Shown here: positions 8,586 through 16,487 of the stretch, piece after piece
How positions within the stretch are numbered: position 1 is the stretch's first letter
Layout of the letters: the number at the start of each line of letters is the position of its first letter
Assembly (NCBI GenBank): GCA_902760845.1
Contig: CACWHX010000015.1
Coordinates: 1-32,252 of the forward strand
Source of the DNA: Oscillospiraceae bacterium
Lineage (GTDB): Bacteria; Bacillota; Clostridia; Oscillospirales; Oscillospiraceae
DNA: 32,252 nt
Reading direction: 5' to 3'
Notes under the pieces: model-generated
What the model was told of the DNA's origin: nothing
What the model saw: only the letters and a program-made list of their open reading frames with translations
The model's database searches: none
Translations under genes and position numbers: made by a program

Positions 8586-9194
8586 ATGTCAAACTATGTG
8601 ATTACCATTGGAAGAGAGCACGGCAGCGGCGGCCGGTATCTGGGCGAGGAGCTGGCCAAGGCGCTGCATATCAAGTGCTACGATTCAGAGCTCATCGCCG
8701 AGACCGCGTCCTACAGCGGCTTTGCCAAGGGATTTGTGGAAAAGCACGACGAGCAGCGGCCCGGCAGCTTTCTCTACTCGCTCGTGACGGGCAGCGCCAC
8801 GGTGAGCGCGGATCAGCCGGTCGCGGTGCAGATCTTTCAGGCGCAGTCGGAGGTCATCCGGACCGTCGCCGCGCGCGAAAGCTGTATCATCGTCGGCCGA
8901 TGCGCCAACTACGTCCTGCGGGACGAGGCCGTGGAAACGGTCGATCTCTTCGTGCACGCGCCGCTTGAAGCGCGCATCGAGCGCGTCTGCACGCGCGACG
9001 GGCTGGAGCGCGCCGCGGCGGAAAAGAAAATCCGCCAGACCGACAAGGGCCGGCAGGCGTATTACAACTTCTTCACCGGCGAGCGCTGGGGCGATGTGAT
9101 GGGCTATGATCTCACGGTGGACACCGCGTCCATCGGCATTCCCGGCGTCGTGGAGCTGGTGCAGACCTATCTGCGGCTGCGCGGGCTGATTTGA
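8586..9194 (+). CDS. Cytidylate kinase-like family protein
   Basis: This 202-residue P-loop protein resembles the Cytidylate_kin2 family (AAA_26/AAA_33-like, PF13189 type). The N-terminus ITIGREHGSGGRYLGEELAKAL holds the phosphate-binding loop GREHGSGG. A second family hallmark, CIIVGRCANYVLRD, lies near residue 99, and RIERVCTRDGL near residue 131 looks like the lid region. Family members are common in Clostridia and usually stand alone, as here. True CMP kinases differ in sequence, so the substrate is not certain; nucleoside monophosphate kinase activity is only the family expectation. It has its own promoter and a strong hairpin after the stop. Confidence 0.85.
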   Translation: MSNYVITIGREHGSGGRYLGEELAKALHIKCYDSELIAETASYSGFAKGFVEKHDEQRPGSFLYSLVTGSATVSADQPVAVQIFQAQSEVIRTVAARESCIIVGRCANYVLRDEAVETVDLFVHAPLEARIERVCTRDGLERAAAEKKIRQTDKGRQAYYNFFTGERWGDVMGYDLTVDTASIGIPGVVELVQTYLRLRGLI

Positions 9195-9209
9195 AACGCA
9201 TAAAACGGA

Positions 9210-9243
9210 CCGCCCCCGGATTTCAGATGAAATCCGGGGGCGG
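9210..9243 (+). terminator. Hairpin terminator after the cytidylate-kinase-like gene
   Basis: A perfect 14-bp stem (9210-9223 with 9230-9243) and 6-base loop begin 15 bases after the stop codon. The T-rich tail is imperfect (CTTGTCTCGGTCTGTTT). Stem strength and location support termination. Confidence 0.75.
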
Positions 9244-9365
9244 CTTGTCTCGGTCTGTTTGATGCGCTATGCGGCTGTTGCCGTGGGCTGTTGGAAATCG
9301 GATGTGATTTTGATTGAGCATATACATTCGGCATCATTTTTCAAGGTGTTTGATTTTCCCTATGA

Positions 9366-9408
9366 AAAAAGCACCATCCGATCCCGAGGGGATTGGATGG
9401 CGCTTTTT
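9366..9408 (-). terminator. Terminator of the GRE operon (transporter end)
   Basis: The stem is flanked by an A run (9365-9370) and a T run (9404-9408). On the minus strand it therefore reads as a long hairpin followed by a U tract, 30 bases after the transporter stop. The stem pairs CACCATCC and GATCCC with their near-complements. It could act in both directions between the convergent genes. Positions 9244-9365 show nothing else. Confidence 0.8.
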
Positions 9409-9439
9409 AATGCAAATTGCTTTGCAAAGTCTGAAGGTC

Positions 9440-10885
9440 TTACATCACCATACTGGCAATCGGCGCGAAGCAGCTCAGCAGAACGCAGGCAAGGATCGTA
9501 ATGGGGATCCCATACTTCCAGCCGTCCTTCGTCGTGACATAGCCGCTGTTAAAGCAGTATGCCGAGTGTCCGGAGCAAGGGGGCGTCATAATCGCCAGCT
9601 GAACCGCAATCGCGCAGAGCACAGCAAAACCTCCCACGCTGATAAAGCTGCCGCTCTGAGAGAGCAGGATCGGCGCAAACACAGTGAACACAATTGTCTG
9701 GGACACCGAATTCGACAGGAAATTTGTCATAATCAGCGCCGCCAGCATACCGACAATAACAATCATGGCAGGAGAAAGCACCTCGCCCAGAGGCATAAAC
9801 AGGGCTACCAGGAACCCGCGAATTCCGGTGGCGTCGGCATTGATCATGCTGCCCATCATCATGACCGCGCCAACGAAGATCAGGACGCTCCAGGGCACCT
9901 TTTTGACCGCCTCATCAAACGCAATGATGGGCTTCCCCGTATCCTTGTTTCTGATGATGCACAGAAGAACAACCGCTACCGCAGGAGCCCCGGCAAGTCC
10001 GATCGTGTTGCAATAGGTGGACAGGGCGCCGAAGAACTTCAGCTCCGGCATCAGCCACGCGATGCAGACCAGGACGAACAGGACAGACACGAATTTTGCC
10101 GCGCCGGACAGCTTGGGCTGTGCGTTTCTGACGGCTACTGCGTCGTAAGAGTCGAACTTGGACATATCCACCTTCGTCGTGAACCGAAGCACAAGGATCA
10201 CGATGATGGTAAAGAGCAGCGTAACTGGCACACCAATCAGGCTGTATTTTGCGACAGACACGCTTTCGCCGGTAAAGGTCTCTGCCATGGCCATAACCAG
10301 CGTGGGAATCACATGGCCGATCGGCGTAGCGCCGCAGGCCGCAGAGATACTGGCGAAGGACCCGAATGCCAGCACCGTGCCAAATTTATGTCCCTGCTCA
10401 TAACCCATGGCGTCACAGATGGACTTCGTAAACGCCATATATACAATGACAATCGCCGTCGGATCCATAAACAGTCCGATAAACCAGCCCGACAGAATAA
10501 ACATGGTGACAAACGCCCACGGACGTCCTTTGACAAACCTCCGGGTCAGGAACCAGAAGGCGATCTTCTCGATGACCCCCAGATCCACCAGGCAGTTGTT
10601 CAGCAGGATCACCATCAGAGCATACGTGATGGGCAGACTTCCCAAGGAAGCCGCAAATACGGCACTGCTGCTCCCAAGAGACTGGAACAGGATCGCCATC
10701 GCAATACACAGGATACTGGGCCAGCCGAGGCCAACCGTCAGCCACAGATAGATGGTCGAAACCATGAACGACAGGGTATAGACGCCTGTCCTCGTCAGGC
10801 CGTTGTTTTCAGGGAGAATCAGCGCCAGCACCGCAAAAATCACGGCGGCAATTACGACATGTTTGTATTTCTTCCAGAATTCCAT
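9440..10885 (-). CDS. SLC13/DASS-type sodium-coupled anion transporter
   Basis: This is a very hydrophobic 481-residue protein with about 11-13 predicted membrane spans. It resembles the divalent anion:sodium symporter (DASS/SLC13) family in the wider ArsB/NhaD superfamily. MTNFLSNSVSQT in the C-terminal half fits the conserved SN-type hairpin motif. The N-terminal half has the matching ACGATPIGHV segment, where the usual Asn is missing. Family substrates are carboxylates, sulfate and similar anions. As last gene of the GRE operon it probably imports that pathway's substrate, but the substrate is unknown. I chose the ATG at 10885 over the GTG two codons upstream because GAGGAG lies 8 bases before the ATG and only 2 before the GTG. 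Confidence 0.85.
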   Translation of the reverse strand: MEFWKKYKHVVIAAVIFAVLALILPENNGLTRTGVYTLSFMVSTIYLWLTVGLGWPSILCIAMAILFQSLGSSSAVFAASLGSLPITYALMVILLNNCLVDLGVIEKIAFWFLTRRFVKGRPWAFVTMFILSGWFIGLFMDPTAIVIVYMAFTKSICDAMGYEQGHKFGTVLAFGSFASISAACGATPIGHVIPTLVMAMAETFTGESVSVAKYSLIGVPVTLLFTIIVILVLRFTTKVDMSKFDSYDAVAVRNAQPKLSGAAKFVSVLFVLVCIAWLMPELKFFGALSTYCNTIGLAGAPAVAVVLLCIIRNKDTGKPIIAFDEAVKKVPWSVLIFVGAVMMMGSMINADATGIRGFLVALFMPLGEVLSPAMIVIVGMLAALIMTNFLSNSVSQTIVFTVFAPILLSQSGSFISVGGFAVLCAIAVQLAIMTPPCSGHSAYCFNSGYVTTKDGWKYGIPITILACVLLSCFAPIASMVM

Positions 10886-10948
10886 GATCACAACTCCTCA
10901 ATCATTTTACACATATTCTGAATGTTTTGCAAAAACGCCTTCCTTCTC

Positions 10949-11707
10949 TTACCGGAAATATTTTCCGCCGTCGATGACCAGCGTCTGACCGGTGATCATC
11001 TTGGAATGCTCCGAGCAGAAAAACAGCGCGGCGCCTGCCAGATCCTCGGGCTTCACGAGCTCCGGGATCGCGTGTCCAGCGCACATCTGCTTTACGGCTT
11101 CCTCTCCGAACGCCGCCATCATTCCATCACTGGTCACGACACCCGGAACAATGCAGTTGACATTGACATTGTATTTGCCCGCCTCCTTGGCCATCTGACG
11201 GGTCAGCCCGATGATTCCGGCCTTTGCCGCCACATAGTGCGCTTTTCCGTCCTTCGGATAGCCGGTGAAGACCACGCGGGAGGCGACGTTCACAATTCTG
11301 CCGCCCTTTTCGCACATGTATGGGAACACCTCTCTGCAGAGCTTGAACACGGCGATCAGGTCGATGTTGATCGTTTTCTCAAATTCTTCATTTGACATCT
11401 CGAAGAATGGCATGTCTTCCGATTCCGAAGAGAGCGCGGCGTTGTTGATCACGCAGTCCACCGTTCCATATTCGGCAACAACGGTTTTGACCAGGTTTTT
11501 GATGTCTTCCTCCACTGCCAAATCCGTTTTGACTGCAATGGCGGTGCCGCCGTCCGCCCGGATCTCATCGACGAGCTGCTGCGCCTTTTTCTCGCTGCGT
11601 GCCGCGATTGCAACCTTTGCGCCGGCCTTTGCAAAGGCGCGGGAATATGCCTCGCCGATCCCACGTGCGCCGCCGGTCACAATGACAACTTTTCCTGTCA
11701 TAAGCAT
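10949..11707 (-). CDS. SDR family NAD(P)-dependent oxidoreductase (SDR1)
   Basis: This is a classical short-chain dehydrogenase/reductase of 252 residues. The cofactor loop TGGARGIG is at residues 11-18 and NNA at 88-90. The catalytic residues are S143, Y158 and K162 (YVAAK), and the family end VIDGGKYFR is present. It looks like the FabG-like branch, interconverting an alcohol and a carbonyl. A paralogue-like second SDR lies upstream in the same operon, so two successive or reciprocal redox steps are plausible. The ATG at 11707 has AGGAGG 9 bases upstream. The substrate cannot be inferred from sequence. Confidence 0.92.
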   Translation of the reverse strand: MLMTGKVVIVTGGARGIGEAYSRAFAKAGAKVAIAARSEKKAQQLVDEIRADGGTAIAVKTDLAVEEDIKNLVKTVVAEYGTVDCVINNAALSSESEDMPFFEMSNEEFEKTINIDLIAVFKLCREVFPYMCEKGGRIVNVASRVVFTGYPKDGKAHYVAAKAGIIGLTRQMAKEAGKYNVNVNCIVPGVVTSDGMMAAFGEEAVKQMCAGHAIPELVKPEDLAGAALFFCSEHSKMITGQTLVIDGGKYFR

Positions 11708-11802
11708 GAATCATTTCCTCCTTTGTTCTCTTGTTTTTTCTATACGACATTGACGCTTATCTGCGCGCATGTCGGGATTTCCTTGACCTGCCGGGTCTGT
11801 TC

Positions 11803-11826
11803 CTGCGGGGGAAGCAGCCCCCGCAG
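11803..11826 (-). repeat. Perfect 9-bp stem-loop between the two SDR genes
   Basis: CTGCGGGGG (11803-11811) is exactly complementary to 11818-11826 across a 6-base loop. It sits in the 163-base gap between SDR2 and SDR1 and has no adjacent T tract on the minus strand. It may be an mRNA-stability or processing element that sets different levels for the genes on either side. I saw no gene in the gap. Confidence 0.6.
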
Positions 11827-11870
11827 AGGATGCGCGGCTTTCTCAGAACCTTGTAACGGAGCCGCCTTTG

Positions 11871-12656
11871 TTAAAACACATCCAGAACAGGTGCGGTAAG
11901 TCCCTGGCCGCCATCGGTGCTGATAATTTGTCCGTTTACATGCCCCGCAAGCGGCGAGGACAGGAACAGCACAACATTCGCGACATCGCTTGGGTAAGAG
12001 TAGCCGCAGGGCAAAAAGTCCGCCAGACTTTCCCACTTCTTTTCATCCGGTATGAGGGAGGAGAGCCTTTCATTGCGGGTAAAACCGGGTGCCACCGCAT
12101 TCACGCGAACATTCTTCCTACACAGCTCCAGAGACGCGGATTTCACCAGATGGTTCAGGCCGGCTTTATACGTGCCGTATGCCCCCTGATTGGGATAGCA
12201 CCAGACGCCTGACATGGAGCTGATGCAGACAATGCTGCCGCCGCCGGCTTCAGCGCAGGCCTTTCCTCCGATCGAAATGGCCCAGATCTGATGCTTCAAG
12301 TTCATCTCGTACAGCATTTGCCACTCGTCTTCGCCGGTCTCAACGACAGGCTGGTTGATCGCCTTTCCTATGACATCTACTACGCCGTTCACACACCCAA
12401 ACTGCGCTTTTGCCTGCGCAAACACGCGCTCAACATCCTCTTTTTTTGTCGCATCCGCGGCCGCATACGGGAAATTCCCGATCGCGGCTGCTTTTTTTGC
12501 CGTCTTTTCGCTTGCGCTGGCGCAAAACACATTTGCCCCCAGCTGATGCAGTCCGTCAACCACATGGGCGCCGATGCCGGATCCTGTGCCCAGCACGACA
12601 AAGTTTCGACCCTCCAGGGACCACAGTTTCTTGACATCATATTCTTGATCGGGCAT
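11871..12656 (-). CDS. SDR family oxidoreductase (SDR2), atypical NNAG motif
   Basis: This 261-residue SDR has cofactor loop GTGSGIG at residues 23-29, catalytic S147, Y160 and K164 (YGTYK), and C-terminal STDGGQGL. The usual structural NNAG is replaced by DVIG (residues 94-97), so the Asn of the catalytic tetrad is not at its normal place; some SDR subgroups do vary there. It is one of two SDRs in the GRE operon and shares only the fold with SDR1, so it is not a recent duplicate. An AGGAGG site 7 bases before the ATG overlaps the end of the activase gene, indicating coupling. Confidence 0.9.
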   Translation of the reverse strand: MPDQEYDVKKLWSLEGRNFVVLGTGSGIGAHVVDGLHQLGANVFCASASEKTAKKAAAIGNFPYAAADATKKEDVERVFAQAKAQFGCVNGVVDVIGKAINQPVVETGEDEWQMLYEMNLKHQIWAISIGGKACAEAGGGSIVCISSMSGVWCYPNQGAYGTYKAGLNHLVKSASLELCRKNVRVNAVAPGFTRNERLSSLIPDEKKWESLADFLPCGYSYPSDVANVVLFLSSPLAGHVNGQIISTDGGQGLTAPVLDVF

Positions 12657-12668
12657 AACGAATCCTCC

Positions 12669-13463
12669 TTATCCGCCGACTTTGACGTTTGCTCCAAATT
12701 CGGCCATATACGCTCGTATTTCTTCGACTTTCTCTTTTGGCAAAAGGGGGATATCTGAGAGAATGTGGAGTTTATGCAAAACCTCATATTTGGGAATTGC
12801 GTAGTTGTGGAATGGTATAATATCCAGCCTTTCCACGTTCGGATACTTTGCGGCCAATCTGGCGACCGCCTCGAGATTCTCGGCATCATCCGTATAACCG
12901 GGAATCAGCGGCATACGGACCCGCATGGGTTTCCCGCTGGCTCCCAGCCGATGATAGTTTTCCAGAATAGGCCGATTGCTTTTCCCTGTCGCCGCTATAT
13001 GCTTCTCCTCGTTGATGATTTTCAAATCAAACAGCAGCATATCCGCCTGATTAAGGAGATCCGCCGCGGCGCCTTCTGCAAAACCGCAGGTATCCAATGC
13101 TGTATGAATCCCAAGCGCTTTGCAGCGTCTGAGCAGCTCTCCGGTGAACCGCACATGCATGGTGGGCTCCCCGCCGGCGACCGTGACGCCGCCGCCGGTG
13201 GCGTCATAAAAGGGCTTGTCCCGTACCACGATTTCCATGATCTCGCTGACAGACATAAGTCTCTCAAAAAAGTCATGAACCTCCGCGCCGGCGGGAAGCT
13301 CCGGTTGGGTCTCTTGTCCCTCCGGATTGCAGCACCATTTGCATCTCAGCGGACAGCCTTTGATAAATACATTTGTGCGGATACCCGGCCCGTCCTCCAT
13401 GGCGCTCCGCTTGATCTGGAAAATAAGCGCGCTCGGATCTTCACACTGCGCTTCCGGCTTCAC
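12669..13463 (-). CDS. Radical SAM glycyl-radical-enzyme activase (PflA-like, single cluster)
   Basis: This 264-residue radical SAM protein has CxxxCxxC at C37, C41 and C44 (GCPLRCKWCCNPEG), preceded by the activase hallmark MEDGPGIRTNVFIKGC. GGGVTVAGGEP then supplies the SAM-binding GGE-type motif. Such enzymes use a [4Fe-4S] cluster and S-adenosylmethionine to make the glycyl radical on their partner. Activases of non-PFL GREs usually carry an inserted ferredoxin-like domain with eight more Cys after CNPE; here the chain goes straight on, as in PflA. Its partner should be the GRE homologue two genes upstream, yet that protein lacks the target glycine. The GTG at 13463 overlaps the previous stop (GTGA) and has AAGGGGG 7 bases upstream; a GTG at 13469 is possible. 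Confidence 0.93.
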   Translation of the reverse strand: MKPEAQCEDPSALIFQIKRSAMEDGPGIRTNVFIKGCPLRCKWCCNPEGQETQPELPAGAEVHDFFERLMSVSEIMEIVVRDKPFYDATGGGVTVAGGEPTMHVRFTGELLRRCKALGIHTALDTCGFAEGAAADLLNQADMLLFDLKIINEEKHIAATGKSNRPILENYHRLGASGKPMRVRMPLIPGYTDDAENLEAVARLAAKYPNVERLDIIPFHNYAIPKYEVLHKLHILSDIPLLPKEKVEEIRAYMAEFGANVKVGG

Positions 13464-13882
13464 TTGCACTCCCCCTTCGGTCCGCGAATCTCAACAGACT
13501 CCCCGTCCGGCCCATAGAAATAGCACATCCACCAGTCCTCTTCACCGGGAACCGGCACATTTGGAAATGTAATGGGGATTTTCACCTCGTAGCCGGCATC
13601 CAGCCAGCGCTGAAACTCCCGGTCGATATCGTCGGTGTCAACCGCGAAGTGCATCACCCCGCGCATCCTGCCGGACGGCGCATCAGACCAGACGTCCCCT
13701 TTTGCCTCCAGAAGCTCTATGCGGACGGTTTCGTTTGTCAGAAAGGCAATTCTCGAATAGATCGGGCTGTCCTTTGTTTCCACGCAGATCAGTTCTTGGA
13801 AGCCCAGCAAGTCGCAGTAAAAGCGCTTGGCCCTCTCCAGGTTTTTTACGGGGACGCCAACATGTTCAAAGACTACGCTCAT
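13460..13882 (-). CDS. VOC (glyoxalase-fold) metalloprotein
   Basis: This is a 140-residue vicinal-oxygen-chelate protein with two beta-alpha-beta-beta-beta modules. Likely metal ligands are in their usual places: H7 (FEHVGVPV), E56 (RIELLE), H78 (MHFAVDT) and E131 (ESVEIRGP). The family includes glyoxalase I, methylmalonyl-CoA epimerase and ring-cleaving dioxygenases. In an anaerobe, an isomerase, epimerase or lyase role is more likely than an oxygenase one. It sits between the GRE homologue and its activase, an uncommon place that suggests direct action on the pathway intermediate. The ATG has AAGGAG 9 bases upstream. Confidence 0.9.
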   Translation of the reverse strand: MSVVFEHVGVPVKNLERAKRFYCDLLGFQELICVETKDSPIYSRIAFLTNETVRIELLEAKGDVWSDAPSGRMRGVMHFAVDTDDIDREFQRWLDAGYEVKIPITFPNVPVPGEEDWWMCYFYGPDGESVEIRGPKGECK

Positions 13883-13918
13883 TTGCGTGCTCTCCTTTCA
13901 GGTATGAATGCATAAAGT

Positions 13919-14030
13919 CAATTGCGGCGCGCATTCGCAATTGTCTCAGAAACGCATCACAGCGCTTTCGCCGCGGGAAATACGCCGGTCAAGCTTTGCA
14001 TACGCCTTATTGCGAGCCGACCGGCATCTT
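13919..14030 (-). repeat. Structured gap between GRE homologue and VOC genes
   Basis: The 186-base gap contains a perfect 8-bp stem (13919-13926 with 13936-13943, 9-base loop). It also has a longer-range 7-bp stem, GCCGGTC near 13984 with GACCGGC near 14018. Neither is followed by a clear T tract on the minus strand. They could stabilise the upstream GRE message, as often seen where one gene of an operon must be made in excess. Confidence 0.5.
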
Positions 14031-14068
14031 TCTTCACTCCGCCGTCACGCGGCACCACACGGGAGTAT

Positions 14069-16459
14069 TTACACTTCCTCCATCGCAAGGCGGTTGATGA
14101 TATCATTTTGCAGATCTGTAGACAACTCAACGAAAAGCGAGCTGTATGTCGCCACCCGGACCGTCAGATCCTGATATGCCTCCGGGTCCTTCTGCGCCGC
14201 GCGAAGCGTCTCTGTGTCAACGATGTTGAACTGCACCAGATAGCCGCCGATGGCGTTGTTGGCTCTGAGCATATTCGCCATCTTCTCGACCTTGTCATCG
14301 CTATCCAATGCCTGCGGTGAAAAGCGGATGTTCAGCACCGAACCGTTGCGCGCCTTGGAAAGATCCAGCTTGGCTACGGATTTGAGCGTGGCCAGCGGTC
14401 CGTTTACGTTCCGCCCCTGATAGGGAGAGATTCCGCCCTCCGCCAGCGGCAGGCCCGCTTTGCGGCCGTCGGGCAGCGCGCCGCACATTTTGCCGTAGGG
14501 CACATTGGTTGTCACGGCCGCCAGAGCGACCGTATACTGGCTGCCCCGATGATCGTAATACTGCTCCGTTTCCCGGATATACGCATCCGTTACCTTCTTC
14601 TGCATGGCATCGGCATAGTCGTCGTCGTTGCCGAATTTGGGGACGGCCGCGATTTTCGCAAGCAGATCATCATATCCCTCAAAATCAGCATCCACAGCCG
14701 CGATCATCTCCGAAAGCGTGAGCTCTTTATTCTCGTACACCAGCCGGTTGATGGCCCCCAGGGAGTCGCCCACGTTTACGATGCCGGCCACCAGCACGCA
14801 GCGGCTGCTGTATTTTCCGCCGCCGTCGAGAAGGTCGCGGCCGCGGGACAGACAATCGTCCACCATCGCCGACTGAAGCGGAATGGGGACATACTCCGCG
14901 TTCAGTTCCAGAACGATGTTTCTGATCCCGACAAACTTTTTCAGGGCAGAGGCGACCTGCGCGTTATATGCGGCGAACAGATCGTCAAAGGTGGCAAACG
15001 CGGCCGGGTCTCCCGTCTCCGGCCCGAGACGGCTGCCGGTTACCGGGTCTATGCCGTTGTGCAGCGCAAGCTCCAGACACTTCGCCGCGTTGACCTGCCC
15101 GTCAACCACCACGTTATCCTTGCCGGGGACATAGGGCTGCATGCACCCCACCAGCACATAGTCGCGCGCCTCTTCTGTGGGGATGCCGCGAGACTCCATG
15201 ATCTTAATCGCCGTGTTGTCCATCAGGAACTTCAGCTTTCCGACGCGCCCGATGGCAACCTTGCAGGCCTTGACCAGAAAATCCTGCGGGGTGCTGTCCG
15301 CCACGCGGATCATCAGGTCGGGCTGCGGGAGCCGCACGTTCATTTCCGCCTCCAGGCAGAGATAAGACAGCTCATTGGTGGCATCTGTACCGTCAGGACG
15401 CACGCCGCCGAGGATCATATTGTGGGCCAGGGGCTGCCCCGCATAAAAGACCGTTGCCCCGGTGCCCAGCGCAATTTGCGGCTCATTGACCTTCAGATAG
15501 AGCTGCTCCATAAGCTCCAACGCCCGTTCATCATCAAGAAATCCGGTCTGCCTGTCGTTCTGGTAAAACGGGTAAAACAGCTGATCGACCCGCCCAAAGA
15601 TAAACCCGTATGCGGCGTCTTCATTGAACAGCGCGATCTGAAGCAGCCATGCCGACTGCAGCGCCTCGTGCAGGGTCGTCGCGGGGAACTCCGGAACCCT
15701 TCTGCACATCCTGGCAATGGTCAAAAGCTCCTCGCGCCGCTCCGCGCTCACGCCGTCCCGCGCCGCCATTTCTTCCGCCAGGTCAGAGTAGCGATGCGCA
15801 AAAGCGATTACCGCGTCACAGGAGATGATGACGGCCCTGTAGAAATGCTGCTTTTTGTAGTTGCCGCCCACGCTGGCGTCCGCCTCGGCAAGACGCTCCT
15901 GCGCCTCCCTCTTTACGTCGGCCAGGCCCTTTTTCAGCAGGCGGTCGTAGTTGACACAGGTGTGTCCCCGGCCCTGCATGACGCCGACCGCCGTCATAAA
16001 CAGGCGTCCCATCGCGCTCTTATACGCTTCCGGCAGCGCGGCGTTGTATTTGTCGAATACGGATCTGCCCTTCCACAGCGGCGCCGTCTCCTTGGTGAAG
16101 GCGATGTCCTCGTCCGTCATGGAAAGCCGGTCCAGCGGACGGGTCGCCAGATCGTCGATCTCGCTGACCCAGCTGAGGCAGAAGTCCGGCATAATCGGGC
16201 CGCAGCGCGGCGGCTTTTCCGTCATATTGCCGGCAATGATTTCCTGCTCATGGATCTGGATCGGAACCTCGGTGAGGAATTTGTACAGGCTCTTCGCCCG
16301 AAGGATGTCGATTTCCTCGTCCTTGAACGCTTCGTAGGCCTCTGTATAGATCCGAAGCCGCGCCGTAGACAGGCCCGGTTTTGTATCCAGAATCCGCTTC
16401 CTGTAGGCGTCGGTTCGCGGGTGAATGGAACCTTTGAAGTCCCCACGGTATGCAAACAT
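14069..16459 (-). CDS. Glycyl radical enzyme homologue with Thr at the radical glycine position
   Basis: This 796-residue protein aligns from end to end with the PFL-like glycyl radical enzymes (diol/glycerol dehydratases, decarboxylases and C-N or C-S lyases). The PFL domain covers about residues 10-660 and the C-terminal glycyl-radical domain about 675-790 (SVLNIRFSPQAL, GGYLVQFNIVD, DLTVRVATYSSLFVEL). The thiyl-radical Cys is present (C439, in DYVLVGCMQP). The acid/base residue two positions on is Gln441, not Glu. The radical Gly, expected in RVxGY, is Thr771 (codon ACA at 14147-14149). No frameshift or stop is present, so this is a maintained gene rather than a pseudogene. It may be a non-radical or differently activated enzyme, or a partner of another GRE. 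The reaction is unknown. AAGGAGG lies 10 bases before the ATG. Confidence 0.93.
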   Translation of the reverse strand: MFAYRGDFKGSIHPRTDAYRKRILDTKPGLSTARLRIYTEAYEAFKDEEIDILRAKSLYKFLTEVPIQIHEQEIIAGNMTEKPPRCGPIMPDFCLSWVSEIDDLATRPLDRLSMTDEDIAFTKETAPLWKGRSVFDKYNAALPEAYKSAMGRLFMTAVGVMQGRGHTCVNYDRLLKKGLADVKREAQERLAEADASVGGNYKKQHFYRAVIISCDAVIAFAHRYSDLAEEMAARDGVSAERREELLTIARMCRRVPEFPATTLHEALQSAWLLQIALFNEDAAYGFIFGRVDQLFYPFYQNDRQTGFLDDERALELMEQLYLKVNEPQIALGTGATVFYAGQPLAHNMILGGVRPDGTDATNELSYLCLEAEMNVRLPQPDLMIRVADSTPQDFLVKACKVAIGRVGKLKFLMDNTAIKIMESRGIPTEEARDYVLVGCMQPYVPGKDNVVVDGQVNAAKCLELALHNGIDPVTGSRLGPETGDPAAFATFDDLFAAYNAQVASALKKFVGIRNIVLELNAEYVPIPLQSAMVDDCLSRGRDLLDGGGKYSSRCVLVAGIVNVGDSLGAINRLVYENKELTLSEMIAAVDADFEGYDDLLAKIAAVPKFGNDDDYADAMQKKVTDAYIRETEQYYDHRGSQYTVALAAVTTNVPYGKMCGALPDGRKAGLPLAEGGISPYQGRNVNGPLATLKSVAKLDLSKARNGSVLNIRFSPQALDSDDKVEKMANMLRANNAIGGYLVQFNIVDTETLRAAQKDPEAYQDLTVRVATYSSLFVELSTDLQNDIINRLAMEEV

Positions 16460-16487
16460 CGTCTGGTATCCTCCTTGCAGCAGTATC

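Noticed and set aside
9259..9501. 80-codon plus-strand frame starting after the cytidylate-kinase-like gene
   Set aside because: It runs through the operon terminator and into the antisense of the transporter, with no ribosome site or family features.
9314..10921. 535-codon plus-strand frame opposite the SLC13-type transporter
   Set aside because: The translation is polar and His/Asp/Arg-rich, the reverse complement of a hydrophobic membrane protein; the minus-strand gene explains the region.
14069..14200. Idea that the missing glycine in the GRE homologue reflects a frameshift or pseudogene
   Set aside because: The frame continues through the conserved region and a normal C-terminus with no stop. 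All neighbouring conserved residues are in place, so this looks like a real substitution.
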